Position numbers and translations under genes: made by a program. The notes under the pieces are model-generated. The model was not told the origin of the DNA, searched no databases, and saw nothing but the letters and a program-made list of their open reading frames with translations. A stretch of DNA of 64,000 nucleotides from Lineus longissimus (taxonomy: Eukaryota; Nemertea; Pilidiophora; Heteronemertea; Lineidae), in NCBI RefSeq assembly GCF_910592395.1, contig NC_088310.1:17429501-17493500 (forward strand). Direction: 5' to 3'. This document shows positions 12,201 to 22,848 of this stretch, one piece after another. Positions within the stretch are counted from its first letter, which is position 1, and each line of letters starts with the position of its first letter.

Positions 12201-14331
12201 GAAGTCCATTCCTCTCAGTTTAAATGTGCATGTACATTTGTATTTTGATTTCTGCCGACGCAATTCTCCGAACTGCTGAATAACTCGAAAGCCTCCTTCG
12301 AGAAAGTGTTCTTGAGTACCTTGAAACAGAGAGTGTATGATTGTTACCAACAATCATGGGAGATGGTAAGTCGAGGAATGAGTAGATTGAATTTGTTGGT
12401 AGAAACGAAAACTAGCTATGTTCTCTCAAATTATCTGAATGTTGTAAAAGAAGAGAAACTTAGAATAGCTTTACCAAGGCTTAGATGCTCTGCACATAAG
12501 TTATATATTGAGAGTGGTAGGTGGCATAAGCCAAGACCTATACCTAGAGAAGCAAGAATATGTAAATTCTGCGACCTAAATGACCTCGAGGATGAATTTC
12601 ATGCTTGTCTCAGGTGAAACAGGTGACGAGGCGAAACAATATTGTGCAACATTAGTCTGTTCAAAAATCATACATGTTATACATCTGCAACCGTCTATCA
12701 ATGTCTTCTTTGCAATATCGGCAGGTCTGCCATGCAAATTGATTAACCACAAATTCTAATCACTTTCGTCCGAATGATCACTCTCATTATGATCTAGTGA
12801 TATTAATGGCTCGAACATGTACGGCTCAACGTTTAAATATCCTTCTGTATCGACCAAAACATCCTCAAATTCACTGCTCTCACTCCCTGAACTGTATGTG
12901 GAAGCCATCTTGCTTTGTTCTGACTGACCTGATCTACGTCATCAAAAAATCCCTAGCGGCCACATGTGGAACTAATCTAAAGTTGTGTGTGGTGGGAAAT
13001 TCAAATAGTTTAAAATTGAAAATTGAAATAACTAAATAATGACTTTATTATTAGAATTTTTTTAATGTCGTGGATCTTGTTTTTTTAACCCTCAACATAT
13101 TTCATGAGTATCAAGCATGTTTTCAAACCTTGATATATGGCCTTTAAGTATGTATGTATTTTGATTTCTGCCGACGCAATTCTCCGAACTGCTGAATAAC
13201 TCCAAAGCCTCCTTCGTTAAAGGGCAATTCATTGGTACTGGACTGGCCATGGCTGCAATAGCAGTGGCGTGTGGTGTGTTTACTCTAAGGCTGCATTACA
13301 AGGGATCACGCGAACCAGGGAATTTGCCGGACGCCTCCCTGGTGAAACATCTTGCGAGATTGACTTGCATGCAGAGTATTGTGGAGGAGTTGGTCAGCTC
13401 TGAACCGGTGGGTAGCAATATTCCTGGGGGATCCGACATTACAGTGAAACGACTTGTACTGAAGAAATCTCCCTGCGTTGGCAGGACTTACGATCGCACA
13501 TCCGAGCGCAATAAGCAGACACATTAGTCGATGGCACTGGGCGCACAGCCAAGCAGGGCCTGGGACACTTTACGACACCGAGGGAACCTCACCACTGTTT
13601 GGGAACGTGGTTGAAGCCAGGATCTGACGAATTTTAATTTGTAGAAGTGCCATAGTCTTCAACCATCTTGACCACCAAGGTTTTTGCATCTTATCAAGAT
13701 ATACCCCAGCTTCACTTAAAGTGGATATAGACCATGAGGTTCAGGATGGTCTTCAACATGTTGCAACAAAACTAAGAACATGGCGGATCACACTCGTAGT
13801 ACTGCAATCGCTGATTGAAGGTACTTATGTCCAGTAGACTTATCTCAGGTTGGGGGGTACAGAAGGGTTAGTGAGCACTATAGACTTTGCTTCTCTTTGG
13901 AATGTCAACTTAGGCATATAAACATAGATTACACCCTCTGTTCTTCTGATATTTTCCTATCTAAATTTCAGAGATATATTCGAAAAAGCCCGAGAAAAGA
14001 CACTTTCAAAGAAGACAATCACACACTCTATCCGATTTCTACAGTGCCAACTGAAAGAATCATCCAAAGTTGTAGAGAAAGATACATTCCAACAATACGA
14101 AGTCATACTCGGAATCACAGGAGTCTGTTGAGTTCTATTGTAACACAAGTCTCCGAACTGAAAGACATATACCAGACAAATGCCAAATCAGAGGAAGTTG
14201 CAGACGATACTCAGTCAGCTTGGGAACTAGTCGCCCTCATGGTCCAGAGGATAATGGCTGTGGCATATGCAGTTGTTCTTGTGGCCGTTTGTGCTGGTAT
14301 TTTTCTCCAGCTTGGCTTTCGTACTAACTGA
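9217..14331 (+). CDS. LGIC-2: divergent nicotinic-like Cys-loop ligand-gated ion channel subunit, 8 exons
   Basis: Paralogue of LGIC-1 in opposite orientation, with the same exon pattern and phases. Exons: 9217-9262, 9897-10039, 10302-10346, 10573-10682, 11138-11342, 11748-12111, 13223-13407, 13972-14331, giving 486 codons including the stop. It begins with a short signal peptide (MGKLDGLLYILACCL). The Cys-loop is CKIDAMYFPFDRQRC. M1 starts at PLFFIFNLIYP and M2 at SGEKMVFSVS. M4 is in the last 30 residues (VAYAVVLVAVCAGIFLQL). Like its partner it lacks the loop C cysteine pair and the loop B Trp, and has Val 9', Gln-Gln 15'/16' and Lys 20' in M2. The sixth intron holds a transposon-derived insertion (12301-13154) that leaves the exons intact. 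Exons 6-8 lie in the duplicated block, so short reads will map ambiguously with the copy at 16.5-18.0 kb. Confidence 0.9.
9377..9687. mobile_element. TTAA-flanked MITE, family 1, copy 1 (intron 1 of LGIC-2)
   Basis: About 310 bases, starting TTAAAGGGA and ending TTGTCCCTTTAA. A diverged relative with the same internal order lies at 42230-42540. Ends and TTAA target resemble non-autonomous piggyBac-type elements (inference). Confidence 0.65.
12301..13154. mobile_element. Composite insertion in LGIC-2 intron 6 with 62-base flanking duplication
   Basis: The sequence 12239-12300 is repeated at 13155-13216 with one mismatch. The paralogous copy at 17005-17070 has it once, as an uninterrupted empty site. 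The inserted DNA begins with about 315 bases nearly identical to 23881-24195, the C-terminal part of the LINE at 22.8-24.4 kb. It continues with unrelated DNA (12617-13154) carrying a minus-strand coding fragment. No poly(A) or terminal inverted repeat is evident. Confidence 0.8.
12756..12908 (-). pseudogene. Short acidic coding fragment, possibly from a P2X7-tail/zinc-type protein
   Basis: A 50-residue minus-strand frame starts MASTYSSGSESSEFEDV and contains PYMFEPLI followed by acidic Ser/Asp clusters. A Ser/Glu-rich start followed by PY.FEP is the N-terminal pattern I associate with invertebrate proteins carrying the P2X7 intracellular-tail-like zinc domain, often multicopy. The body of that domain is absent, so this is a stray fragment carried in the insertion. 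The family link is weak. Confidence 0.35.
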
Positions 14332-14380
14332 GTTGATTTCATTGTCTACTAGAGATTTCATTGTCTACCAGAGTCTTTCA

Positions 14381-14386
14381 AATAAA
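14381..14386 (+). terminator. Candidate polyadenylation signal of LGIC-2
   Basis: AATAAA lies 50 bases after the LGIC-2 stop codon, in a suitable position to end its transcript. Confidence 0.55.
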
Positions 14387-15330
14387 TTTGAATGACTCTG
14401 TTAGTACATATTCTGGATTTGGACTGGTTGCCGAGACCTTGAACTTTATGATTGTGGCCGTCAACTGCATTGTTCTTTTGGCCATTTGTTTAGCTCTCTT
14501 CTTGCAGTTTTAATATGAGTTAACCCGATAGGATAACAATCATTAAATGATTGGATTAAAACAGATGTGACAAAAACCCGTCATACTCCTTGCGCAATGA
14601 TAGTACCAGATGGTGTGATGAGGCGGTTAATGTCTGTTTTGGAGAATGCTGTTCTGTGTGACACTGAAGTGAGAACCTAGCTAACTAAGGTTGCCAGTAT
14701 GGCTTTGTGACTGAAGACAGTTTGCCTCCATCTGCTTAGTCAGTCTTGAGAAAGTAGACCCTACTTCGAAATCAATAACATGAAGAGTACTTTGCATTCA
14801 AAAAATACTTTATTTAAAGACAAAATTATCAGACAAAATACTTCTTGAACTTTACATACACCATGCAGCTTTGACATGTTTGAAAATAACAGTAAAATCA
14901 AACATCACCCGACTGGGATGAACTGAATTGAAGGTTGAGACAAATCTGTAGAAATTAAAAATTTTGAAAATGATATATGACCCTTTGTGAATTCAAACAT
15001 AAATACATAAATTTTGCTAGTTTGTACTTGCAAATACATCTGTTAAGTTTCGAAATGAACCATGGCTTGTATGCAATTACACAGTTGACAAATATGAATT
15101 GCGTTGAGCTTCTTCTAAAAGTTAAATCTGCAACTAAATCATTGTGCTGGTACAGGTAAATCATAGAAATAGGTTGGATCAATCAAGAGAATACGACTTT
15201 GGAAAATATAACTTCAGAGAATATTTCTAAGTGTTCATGGTAAAATTAAGCTCAAGTCCCTCATGTTACGAGCCAGGATTCCAAATGGCAGCCACAAAAG
15301 GATCTCAACAAATGTAACAAGAACAACAGC

Positions 15331-15613
15331 AGTCCCCTGTTCAGAGGGCGCATGGAACAAACCATAACCAGAATAGAGCTCCCTGTTCAGAGGGTGCATG
15401 GAACAAACCATACTGAATCAGAATAGAGCTCCCTGTTCAGAGGGTGCATGGAACAAACCATAATCAGAATAGAGCTCCTTGTTCAGAGGGTGCATGGAAC
15501 AAGCCATAATCAGAACATAGCCCCCTGTTCAGAGGGTGAATGGAACAAACCATAATCAAAATAGAGCTCCCTGTTCAGAGGGTGCAAGGAACAAATCATA
15601 ATCAGAATAGAGC
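15331..15613. repeat. 46-base minisatellite, short allele (about 6 units)
   Basis: Units contain CTCCCTGTTCAGAGGGTGC followed by ATGGAACAAACCATAATCAG. The same array in the duplicate block (25781-26336) has about 12 units. Confidence 0.85.
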
Positions 15614-15811
15614 TGCCATCTGCAATTCTGTGTTCAACTTATACTTTGCTATAATATAACTGGAAAGGCTCCGCCCATAAAGCACAACGTCACGAACGGG
15701 AGGGTTGTTGGTGGCAGAGTGCATGAGAAGCGGGTTTATCCAAGAGCGCACTTAGGCAACCAAAGCACTTTTTCGCAACAAGCACCATAGCAGTGAGTGT
15801 CGTCAGTGTTG

Positions 15812-15888
15812 CAATCTCGTGATGTTGTTCTACTCGTGATGTTGTTCTACTTGTGATGTTGTTCTACTCGTGATGTTGTTCTAATTCG
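15812..15888. repeat. 17-base minisatellite, short allele (about 4 units)
   Basis: Tandem copies of GATGTTGTTCTACTCGT. The duplicate block has about 14 copies at 26535-26775. Confidence 0.85.
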
Positions 15889-16512
15889 CATTTCACTTGC
15901 CTTGTGGTGTATGTGCCAACATGGAGGTATTATTAATTATTATCATTATTAATAATACCTCAATGGTGCCACCGACAAAATTCAAGTGCTCGTTAACACG
16001 CACTACCAGTATACATTATAGAATGTATGGAGGGAGGTTAGGACCAGTGCGTAAGGTGTGTACAGAGGGAGTGGGTCTGAAAAAGGTGTGTACAGACTTT
16101 ATTGTCAGCCCACCATGACTAACGAATTACTGAAACACACTAAAAGTGCATTGAAATGGCAACACCGAACAGGTGGGTAAATGCTTAACTCATCAAGCCT
16201 ATGTAGATAGTTCGTTTGGATGGACCATTTTTTAACTAAACTATCAGTCCTTCGTAAAAGTCAAGGCATCAGTAAAGAATTGGACATGAGACCAATATAG
16301 ACATTTCCCAAATTACGGAGACAGAAAGAAGAGAGTACAGCAGATATTAGTGTGATATGAATAAAGACCAGTAAATGACTGATTTCACTGAAAACTTGAC
16401 TTTTAACTGGCCAGTCTGTACAAAACTCACAAAGGCATTAACTAGACTTTATTCACATTAACTAATGTCCATCCATTTTTTTTCACCAGTCAGTTCATTG
16501 TCTTCTTTAAAG

Positions 16513-18013
16513 GTTACACTACTTCCAGAAAGTCCCAACGCCTTGACTCTCGACGATGTCGACAATCATGAATCTAGCGTCTGGCAGGTGGCCGCAGAGC
16601 CCGTGAAGCATGGACTTGTCCTATTAGGCATGGCGTCTGACCCTCACTCGCAGCTATCAATGACACTGATTCTGGAGAGGAAGCCCTTGTTCTTCATCTT
16701 TAACCTCATCTACCCTGCGGTGGTCATCATGGCAGTGTCAATCCTCAGTCTACTCTTACCAAACAAGTCAGGTGAGAAGATGGTATTTAGTGTTTCCATT
16801 CTGGTGGCGATGAACTTCTTTCAGCAGAACCTTCTCAAGATATCATTTCCAACAGAAGAGGGAATTCCATTACTTGGTATGGATTAAAGTAGTCGACCGC
16901 ATTTACCTTTCCTTCTTCAGCTGAAAATAAAATTGTGTAGTTGATATGAGACAATCGTATGGTTTGAAGTCCATTCCTCTCAGTTTAAATGTGCATGTAC
17001 ATTTGTATTTTGATTTCTGCCGACGCAATTCTCCGAACTGCTGAATAACTCGAAAGCCTCCTTCGTTAAAGGGCAATTCATTGGTACTGGACTGGCCATG
17101 GCTGCAATAGCAGTGGCGTGTGGTGTGCTTACTCTAAGGCTGCATTACAAGGGATCACGCGAACCAGGGAATCTGTCGGACGCCTCCCTGGTGAAACATC
17201 TTGCGAGAGTGACCTGCATGCAGAGTATTGTGGAGAAGTTTGTCAGCTCTGAACCGGTGGGTAGCAATATTCCTGGGGGGTCCGACATCTTTGTTGATCC
17301 AAGGCATGCTGTATTCTGTAGCCAATGGACCAGGGACTTGTAATAAAGGAACCTCCCTGCGTTGGCAGGACTTACGATCGCACATCCGAGCGCAATAAGC
17401 AGACACATTAGTCGATGGCACTGGGCCCACAGCCAAGCAGGGCCTGGGACACTTGAACGACACCGAGGGAACCTCACCACTGTTTGGGAACGTGGTTGAA
17501 GCCAGGATCTGACGAATTTTAATATGTAGAAGTGCCGTAGTCTTCAACCATCTTGACCACCAAGGTTTTTGCATCTTATCAAGATATACCCCAGCTTCAC
17601 TTAAAGTGGATATAGACCATGAGGTTCAGGATGGTCTTCAACATGTTGCAACAAAACTAAGAACATGGCGGACCACACTCGTAGTACTGCAATCGCTGAT
17701 TGAATGTACTTATGTCCAGTAGACTTATCTTAGGTTGGGGGGTACAGAAGGGTTAATGAGCACTATAGATTTTGCCTCTCTTTGGAATGTCAACTTAAGC
17801 ATATAAACATAGATTACACTCTGTTCTTCTGATATTTTCCTATCTAAATTACAGAGATATATTCGAAAAAGCCCGAGAAAAGACACTTTCAAAGAAGACA
17901 ATCACACACTCTATCCGATTTCTACAGTGCCAACTGAAAGAATCATCCAAAGTTGTAGAGAAAGATACATTCCAACAATACGAAGTAATACTCGGAATCA
18001 CAGGAGTCTGTTG
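16513..18013 (+). pseudogene. LGIC-2 partial duplicate, truncated pseudogene
   Basis: Holds copies of exon 6 (16513-16876, M1-M2), exon 7 (17072-17256, M3) and the first part of exon 8 (17855-18013). Signal peptide and ligand-binding exons 1-5 are missing. Exon 8 breaks off before the amphipathic helix and M4, then runs into unrelated sequence with a stop about 40 bases on. Exon 6 differs from its source by a few residues (VKHGL for VKQGL, NHESS for NHKSS). Its donor changed from GTAAGG to GTATGG. It cannot encode a channel subunit alone. Splicing from LGIC-2 into it would yield a protein without M4. Confidence 0.85.
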
Positions 18014-20075
18014 TGTCCCACTAAACATGGCGGATGGTCGTTCAGCGTTAATGGTTAATTTCAAACCCTGAGCTGACTTCACATATAAATAGAGCGGTTA
18101 GGATTTTGATCCGAGAACGGGAACGTGGTGACATTTTCACGACCGATATCGCTATGTGTACTTTTAATATCTAGTATGACAAAATAAAAACACAAAACAA
18201 TCAAATTGACTTAATTACGTCAACCAGAGAGAAAAAAACGACCTTGCTCTCGTTCTCGGATCAAATCTGAACCTCTCTAGTAGCAAAGTCGTGGTTTTGA
18301 GGAATGGGGCCGGTGATATATCTCATAATTAATGCTCCGCATAGTGTTTCATATCGTCATTGAACTCCAGTTTGACATGGAGGGAAATGGTCAGGGGGTC
18401 AGGGGGCTCTAGCATGTATTTTCCTTCCGACCTTCGTTTTTCCTTGAAGACAAAGATGGCCCGAACCGACAATCGGGTCAACTTTTTCATAATGATTCCT
18501 CCAATGGTAACAGTAGTACTTGAGAGAGGATTCGCAAGCACCCGGTTAGGCCTACGACTACATTTAGCCGCGATTCACCTATTGTTCGGACATAGACACA
18601 CAATAGATTGATCGTTGCTAGGTACGGTAGTCGTTGGTCAAACCGGGTGATTGCGAAAACTCGCTACTCACTCGAGGAACGACGCGTGCCTCGAGTAAAA
18701 AAAGGTGATCTGTTTACCCGATCAACAAGCGAAGAAATAATCACCAGTCATATTCAATATTTGACACATATTTATTTTTCAACGTTACAGTAATTATTAT
18801 ACATTGTACGGGCAAAGGTCAGGAACACATTTTTGCTATAGGATACACGAAGAAAATATAACATGCTATCAGTTCTGTTGAAATAATACACAAAGCAGTA
18901 AACCGAAGGAAATTTGGCTCAACATCAGATTCCCTTTACACTGCCAAAATATGTTACAAAGTACATACATGTACATGTACATGTAAAATAGGTTTCAACT
19001 GGGTATGACGACTGGAACTTAGCATAACCTTACTGGAGTATATTGAATCTAACTATGGCGCTATTGAAAGTATGATAAAGAAAAGGTTAACATAGAGAGG
19101 AGTGACCGTGAAGATGTTGATGACTGACACCGAATTATAATTTAGGCTCTAATCATTTACTAATCAATAATTGATATTCATTTACTTTTCGACCAACACA
19201 GTGATTAATGCAATGTGGAGACAAACACGACAAGGTCAAAACACAAATTAGACCAACAGTGGTCGCTTGTGTGCTTGTGCACCTTTGAAATAGTTCAGTT
19301 AATAAAAGTAGAATGGAACATTGAAATTGTTTCACGAGTGAAGTGAAGAGTTGGTCCCACATGTAGGCCAATTTTATGCAACACCATTTTTTCACAGTTT
19401 TTTTTCTTCAACAACGCCAGCATGTCTCCTTCAAAAGTGAGTTTCATCGAATTTCAGATACCGGCCATTGTTCTCGGTGTTCTATTGAACAAACTGCAAC
19501 CCGCATTGAAACTGAGATTGACTTTTTGAAGGTGCTCTTATGGTTTTAGGATTTTGTCACATTTGAGTCTTTTCCCAGGAGACTTAAATTCTAAAGCAAT
19601 TAGAGCGCCCCCAGTAACGACGTGAATCTACAGTTCGAGGTTGGCAGTATGTCCAGTAATACACAAAGAAATGTGTCCGCTTCTTGAAATTTGATGAAAC
19701 TCACTTTTGAAGTGAGATTGGTGGTGTTTTTGCAAAAAATAAAAAGAAATGGTGTTGCTTAGAATTAACGTAGGGCCAACCCTTAAGTTCAAAGATATCG
19801 AAACAAGAAAATTTTACAGGTGCGTAGAAACGAAAAATTATACTTGCACATTACCGGCACTTGGAATTTGATTTGCCAAGTCGAAAATAATAGTCACCAA
19901 GTGCACTTGAGGAAATATCGATCGAAAAATCAAAGCGATGATGAAAGTTCCTTATGGAATTACGAAGGACAACATGTTTCTCTGACCCATATTGTTGCAA
20001 TATCGTTTACAGCTCACGGTCCTCTATCATACTAAAGCGATAATACTGAATGTGTTCCGACGATTTAATCCCAAA

Positions 20076-21068
20076 TTACGCGAAGATGTCCTCCGCCTCC
20101 TCTACTGCCTTGCCACGAATGCGGGAGCTGAGGCCGTTCATCACGCTGCTTCTGGGACGATACTTGATACTATCAAATGAACCCACAATGCCATTTCTAT
20201 CTCTCTGGTGGAACAAAATTCTCTTCGATTCACTGAACGCCACGAGTTTAATACGGTACACTTTAAAGTACGGGTGGTCAATGTCAGGGAAGCGCAGAAC
20301 ACCAATCTCCAACACGGTTCTGGAGTGTCGTTCGGTCTTGGCAAAGAAGGTTAGGAAGTTGGAGACAGTTGCTCCAGTCGAGCCAACAATGCGGCCCATC
20401 GCGTTAATGTCAATTTGCGTGTCGGCGATAACATCTCCGTCATCCACGAGGGTGTTTTCAAACCAGTCCTTAACCCGACGTACTTTCTCATCTTCAGGAT
20501 CGCCGTTTAATTTAAACCAGTTGTTCTCGTTAATTGACAATGTCTTCCTTGATCGTTTTTGTGACCCAGGGATCTGTTCGATTAGAACGTTCTGGTTGAA
20601 GATGGAGATCACCTGTTCCCAGGTCGGATACCGTGGCAGCGTGCGCATCTTCTTACCCAAAACTCGCAACGTACCAGAAATCATGATCTTCATTTCATCA
20701 TCCATAAGCTTGATGGAATCAGAGGTGAGACTTCCCATGGAGGCCGCAAGGGAACAGTGTATGGGTATACGGGTTTCGTCATTCGTGTCCACTATCATCG
20801 TTGGGATATCCTTCACGACATTGCTGAGTAGTGTCATGCCTGCAAACACTGCCATCGCGGTCATAGCCACAGCACGTTTCTCGCGCTTGGGTTCGGCACC
20901 GTAGCTTCGCTGGTCGCCGAATATCAGGGCCGCCCTCGCTGCTACTGCGACGTTGGTCCCTACCGGGTCTATGAAATCTCCTTGAGCTGGAGCCTCAGCC
21001 GACACAGCGTAAAGCAGCACAAAAGCAACGAACAGAGTTCCAAAATACAAACTCGTCATCATCTTCAT
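20076..21068 (-). CDS. Intronless secreted precursor protein of unknown family, 330 aa
   Basis: A single uninterrupted frame of 330 codons. Residues 1-25 form a clear signal peptide (MKMMTSLYFGTLFVAFVLLY then AVSAEA). A candidate propeptide follows up to the basic site KREKR at residues 61-65, a furin-type cleavage pattern. The mature part would be about 265 residues. It starts with a hydrophobic Ala/Met/Val stretch (AVAMTAMAVFAGMTLLSNVV), has a single cysteine (IHCSLA) and is otherwise mixed alpha/beta in appearance, with many Asp/Glu-Arg/Lys pairs. A TATA-like box lies about 65 bases upstream of the ATG. I do not recognise the family. A processed secreted effector, adhesion or membrane-active protein are all possible. 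The 284-aa open frame on the other strand is its shadow. Confidence 0.75.
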   Translation of the reverse strand: MKMMTSLYFGTLFVAFVLLYAVSAEAPAQGDFIDPVGTNVAVAARAALIFGDQRSYGAEPKREKRAVAMTAMAVFAGMTLLSNVVKDIPTMIVDTNDETRIPIHCSLAASMGSLTSDSIKLMDDEMKIMISGTLRVLGKKMRTLPRYPTWEQVISIFNQNVLIEQIPGSQKRSRKTLSINENNWFKLNGDPEDEKVRRVKDWFENTLVDDGDVIADTQIDINAMGRIVGSTGATVSNFLTFFAKTERHSRTVLEIGVLRFPDIDHPYFKVYRIKLVAFSESKRILFHQRDRNGIVGSFDSIKYRPRSSVMNGLSSRIRGKAVEEAEDIFA

Positions 21069-21130
21069 GTTGACTGGATGTGTAGGGTCGTAACGATGGT
21101 TGAGTTATGCCTTCGAATGTGGGTAGGGGA

Positions 21131-21139
21131 CTATATATG
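21131..21139 (-). promoter_or_regulatory. Candidate TATA box of the secreted-protein gene
   Basis: The minus strand reads GCATATATAGTCCC about 65 bases before the ATG. This would place a transcript start about 35 bases upstream of translation. Confidence 0.5.
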
Positions 21140-21375
21140 CCTGAAATCGGTTTACCCTGCGCTTTACTTAGAAAAGGCTGTCTGTTGAGAAAAAGTAATC
21201 ACTGATGATAATTTTGAGAATCAGTGATAATTTGAGTTACTTCCTGCTGGCGTGTGCTGCTTTTCTCCGTGCTTCTAAGTAACATACTTTGGCAGACGTC
21301 CGAAACACACATAGGCCTAAATAAAAGTAAAAGTCGGAGAAATCTCATCTTGACACCAAAGATTGAGTTCCCTAT

Positions 21376-22333
21376 TTAGGCCATGGGACGAGTGGCAAAA
21401 ATGTGTCTAGAAAAAGGATTCCGTTTGACAAATTAGCGGGCAAATTGAAAACAGTCGTTTTTGGGTAATATGGGGGTGCTGATTTCAAAAATCAATTTTT
21501 CTCCCGCGTAAAGTTGCACATTAAGTCAGAAATGAGACCCTTAATAGGGCCTAATGGTCCCAAAGTAGGGGTCAAAAAGTTGATGTCATCGAAAAATGTC
21601 AACATGGGTATCAAAATGAAGGTCTATGGGGGTACTTTAACATTGCATAGTTTTTGGCCCCCTTAACGAACCGTGGGAACCCCCCAGGGAGGGTCAAAAA
21701 GGGCAAAAGTGGTAACTTTGACCCTGTCCCACGATCTTCATAGGGACTATAAATGGATAAAAACTGTTTTATTTGACAGTAATCGTATAGACCTTCAAAA
21801 TGATACCCATGACAACACTCTCGGTGTAAGGGTTGCCGAGATAGTAATTTTGACCCCTTTTTAGGCTCCAAATTTAAGATCTCGAAAACCTTTTGCCCAA
21901 GGGTGTCGTCATGGGTATCTATGAAAAGGTCTATGTGAGTACTGTCGAATAAAACAGTTTTTATCCACATGCGGTGCCCATGAAGCTCATGGGAGGCGGT
22001 CAAAGTTTCCACTTTTGCCCTTTTTGACCCTCCCTGGGGGTCCCACGGTTCGTTAAGGGGGCCAAAAACTATGCAATGTTAAAGTACCCCCATAGACCTT
22101 CATTTTGATACCCATGTTGACATGTTTCGATGACATCAACTTTTTGACCCCTACTTTGGGACCATTAGGCCCTATTAAGGGTCTCATTTCTGACTTAATG
22201 TGCAACTTTAAGCGGGAGAAAAATTGATTTTTGAAATCAGCACCCCCATATTACCCAAAAACGGCTGTTTTCAATTTGCCCGCTAATTTGTCAAACGGAA
22301 CTTCACATTTTTCACACTCGTCCCATGGCCTAA
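21376..22333. repeat. 958-base near-palindrome (foldback element)
   Basis: The left end TTAGGCCATGGGACGAGTG and right end CACTCGTCCCATGGCCTAA are exact inverses. Long inverse matches continue through both arms, e.g. TTTGACAAATTAGCGGGCAA with TTGCCCGCTAATTTGTCAAA. Matching persists nearly to the centre at about 21855, with a few small mismatches. No transposase frame is present. A convincing target-site duplication is not visible. Confidence 0.85.
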
Positions 22334-22629
22334 TTCGTCAAACCCGGATACCTGGTAATGCAAACACATGCGAGTAAAAGTCGGAGAAATCTATGCCAAT
22401 GCCTTCCTGGTTGAATGAGGAAGTTGGGCATGCACTTGATGTCTTGTTATGCTGCTTTATTCCCCCTTAGGGTCTCTAGAGGCAGCCTCCTACATATAGG
22501 CATGTTTTCATACCTACCCTGATTAGGAGAACGAGGACCGAAACCATCACAAATAAAATGCACTACTTGTCAACAAGGGCATAGTTGCTAATTTTTGTCG
22601 GACCATCATCAAATTGCTCACATGTAATC

Positions 22630-22648
22630 GGGGGGGGGGGGGGGGGGG
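22630..22648. repeat. Poly-G tract (19 G)
   Basis: Uninterrupted run of G directly before the LINE region. It is G-quadruplex prone, and its length may be an assembly uncertainty. Confidence 0.9.
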
Positions 22649-22848
22649 CTAAACACAGCTTTCTGGGGTATGTTGCAGCAGATATCTACACCAAAACAAG
22701 TTTTTAGATTACGTCGGTGGCGATGATGCACGTCCCCGTATCTCGAGGATGACTAGGCCTCTATCTGGGTACATAGTTGAATTGACCTCACTCTGGAAAA
22801 AATTCTGGCCAGGTTGTAGAACTCGTGGTCCACTTCGCACGATAAGGT

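Larger units (their letters stand above)
11439..16190. repeat. Tandem duplication, unit A
   Basis: Unit starts at AACTCATCAAGCC (11439) within intron 5 of LGIC-2 and ends at GGTAAATGCTTAACT (16190). The next base begins the second copy, again with CATCAAGCC. The outer right flank of the second copy reads GCTTAACTTCTTACG (27071-27086). The junction therefore shows the 4-base microhomology AACT. The unit carries receptor exons 6-8 plus 1.7 kb of flank with two minisatellites. Confidence 0.85.

Noticed and set aside
12306-12617. 103-residue open frame inside LGIC-2 intron 6
   Set aside because: It is a fragment of the LINE protein (matches 23885-24195), not a host exon.
13223-17256. Duplicated exons 6-7 as a mutually exclusive alternative-splicing cassette for LGIC-2
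   Set aside because: The extra exons lie beyond the LGIC-2 stop codon and no intact M4 exon follows them, so a functional alternative subunit could not result.
20050-20904. 284-residue open frame on the plus strand
   Set aside because: It is antisense to the 330-residue frame, lacks a signal or recognisable motif, and is rich in Ser/Arg/Thr as expected of a shadow frame.
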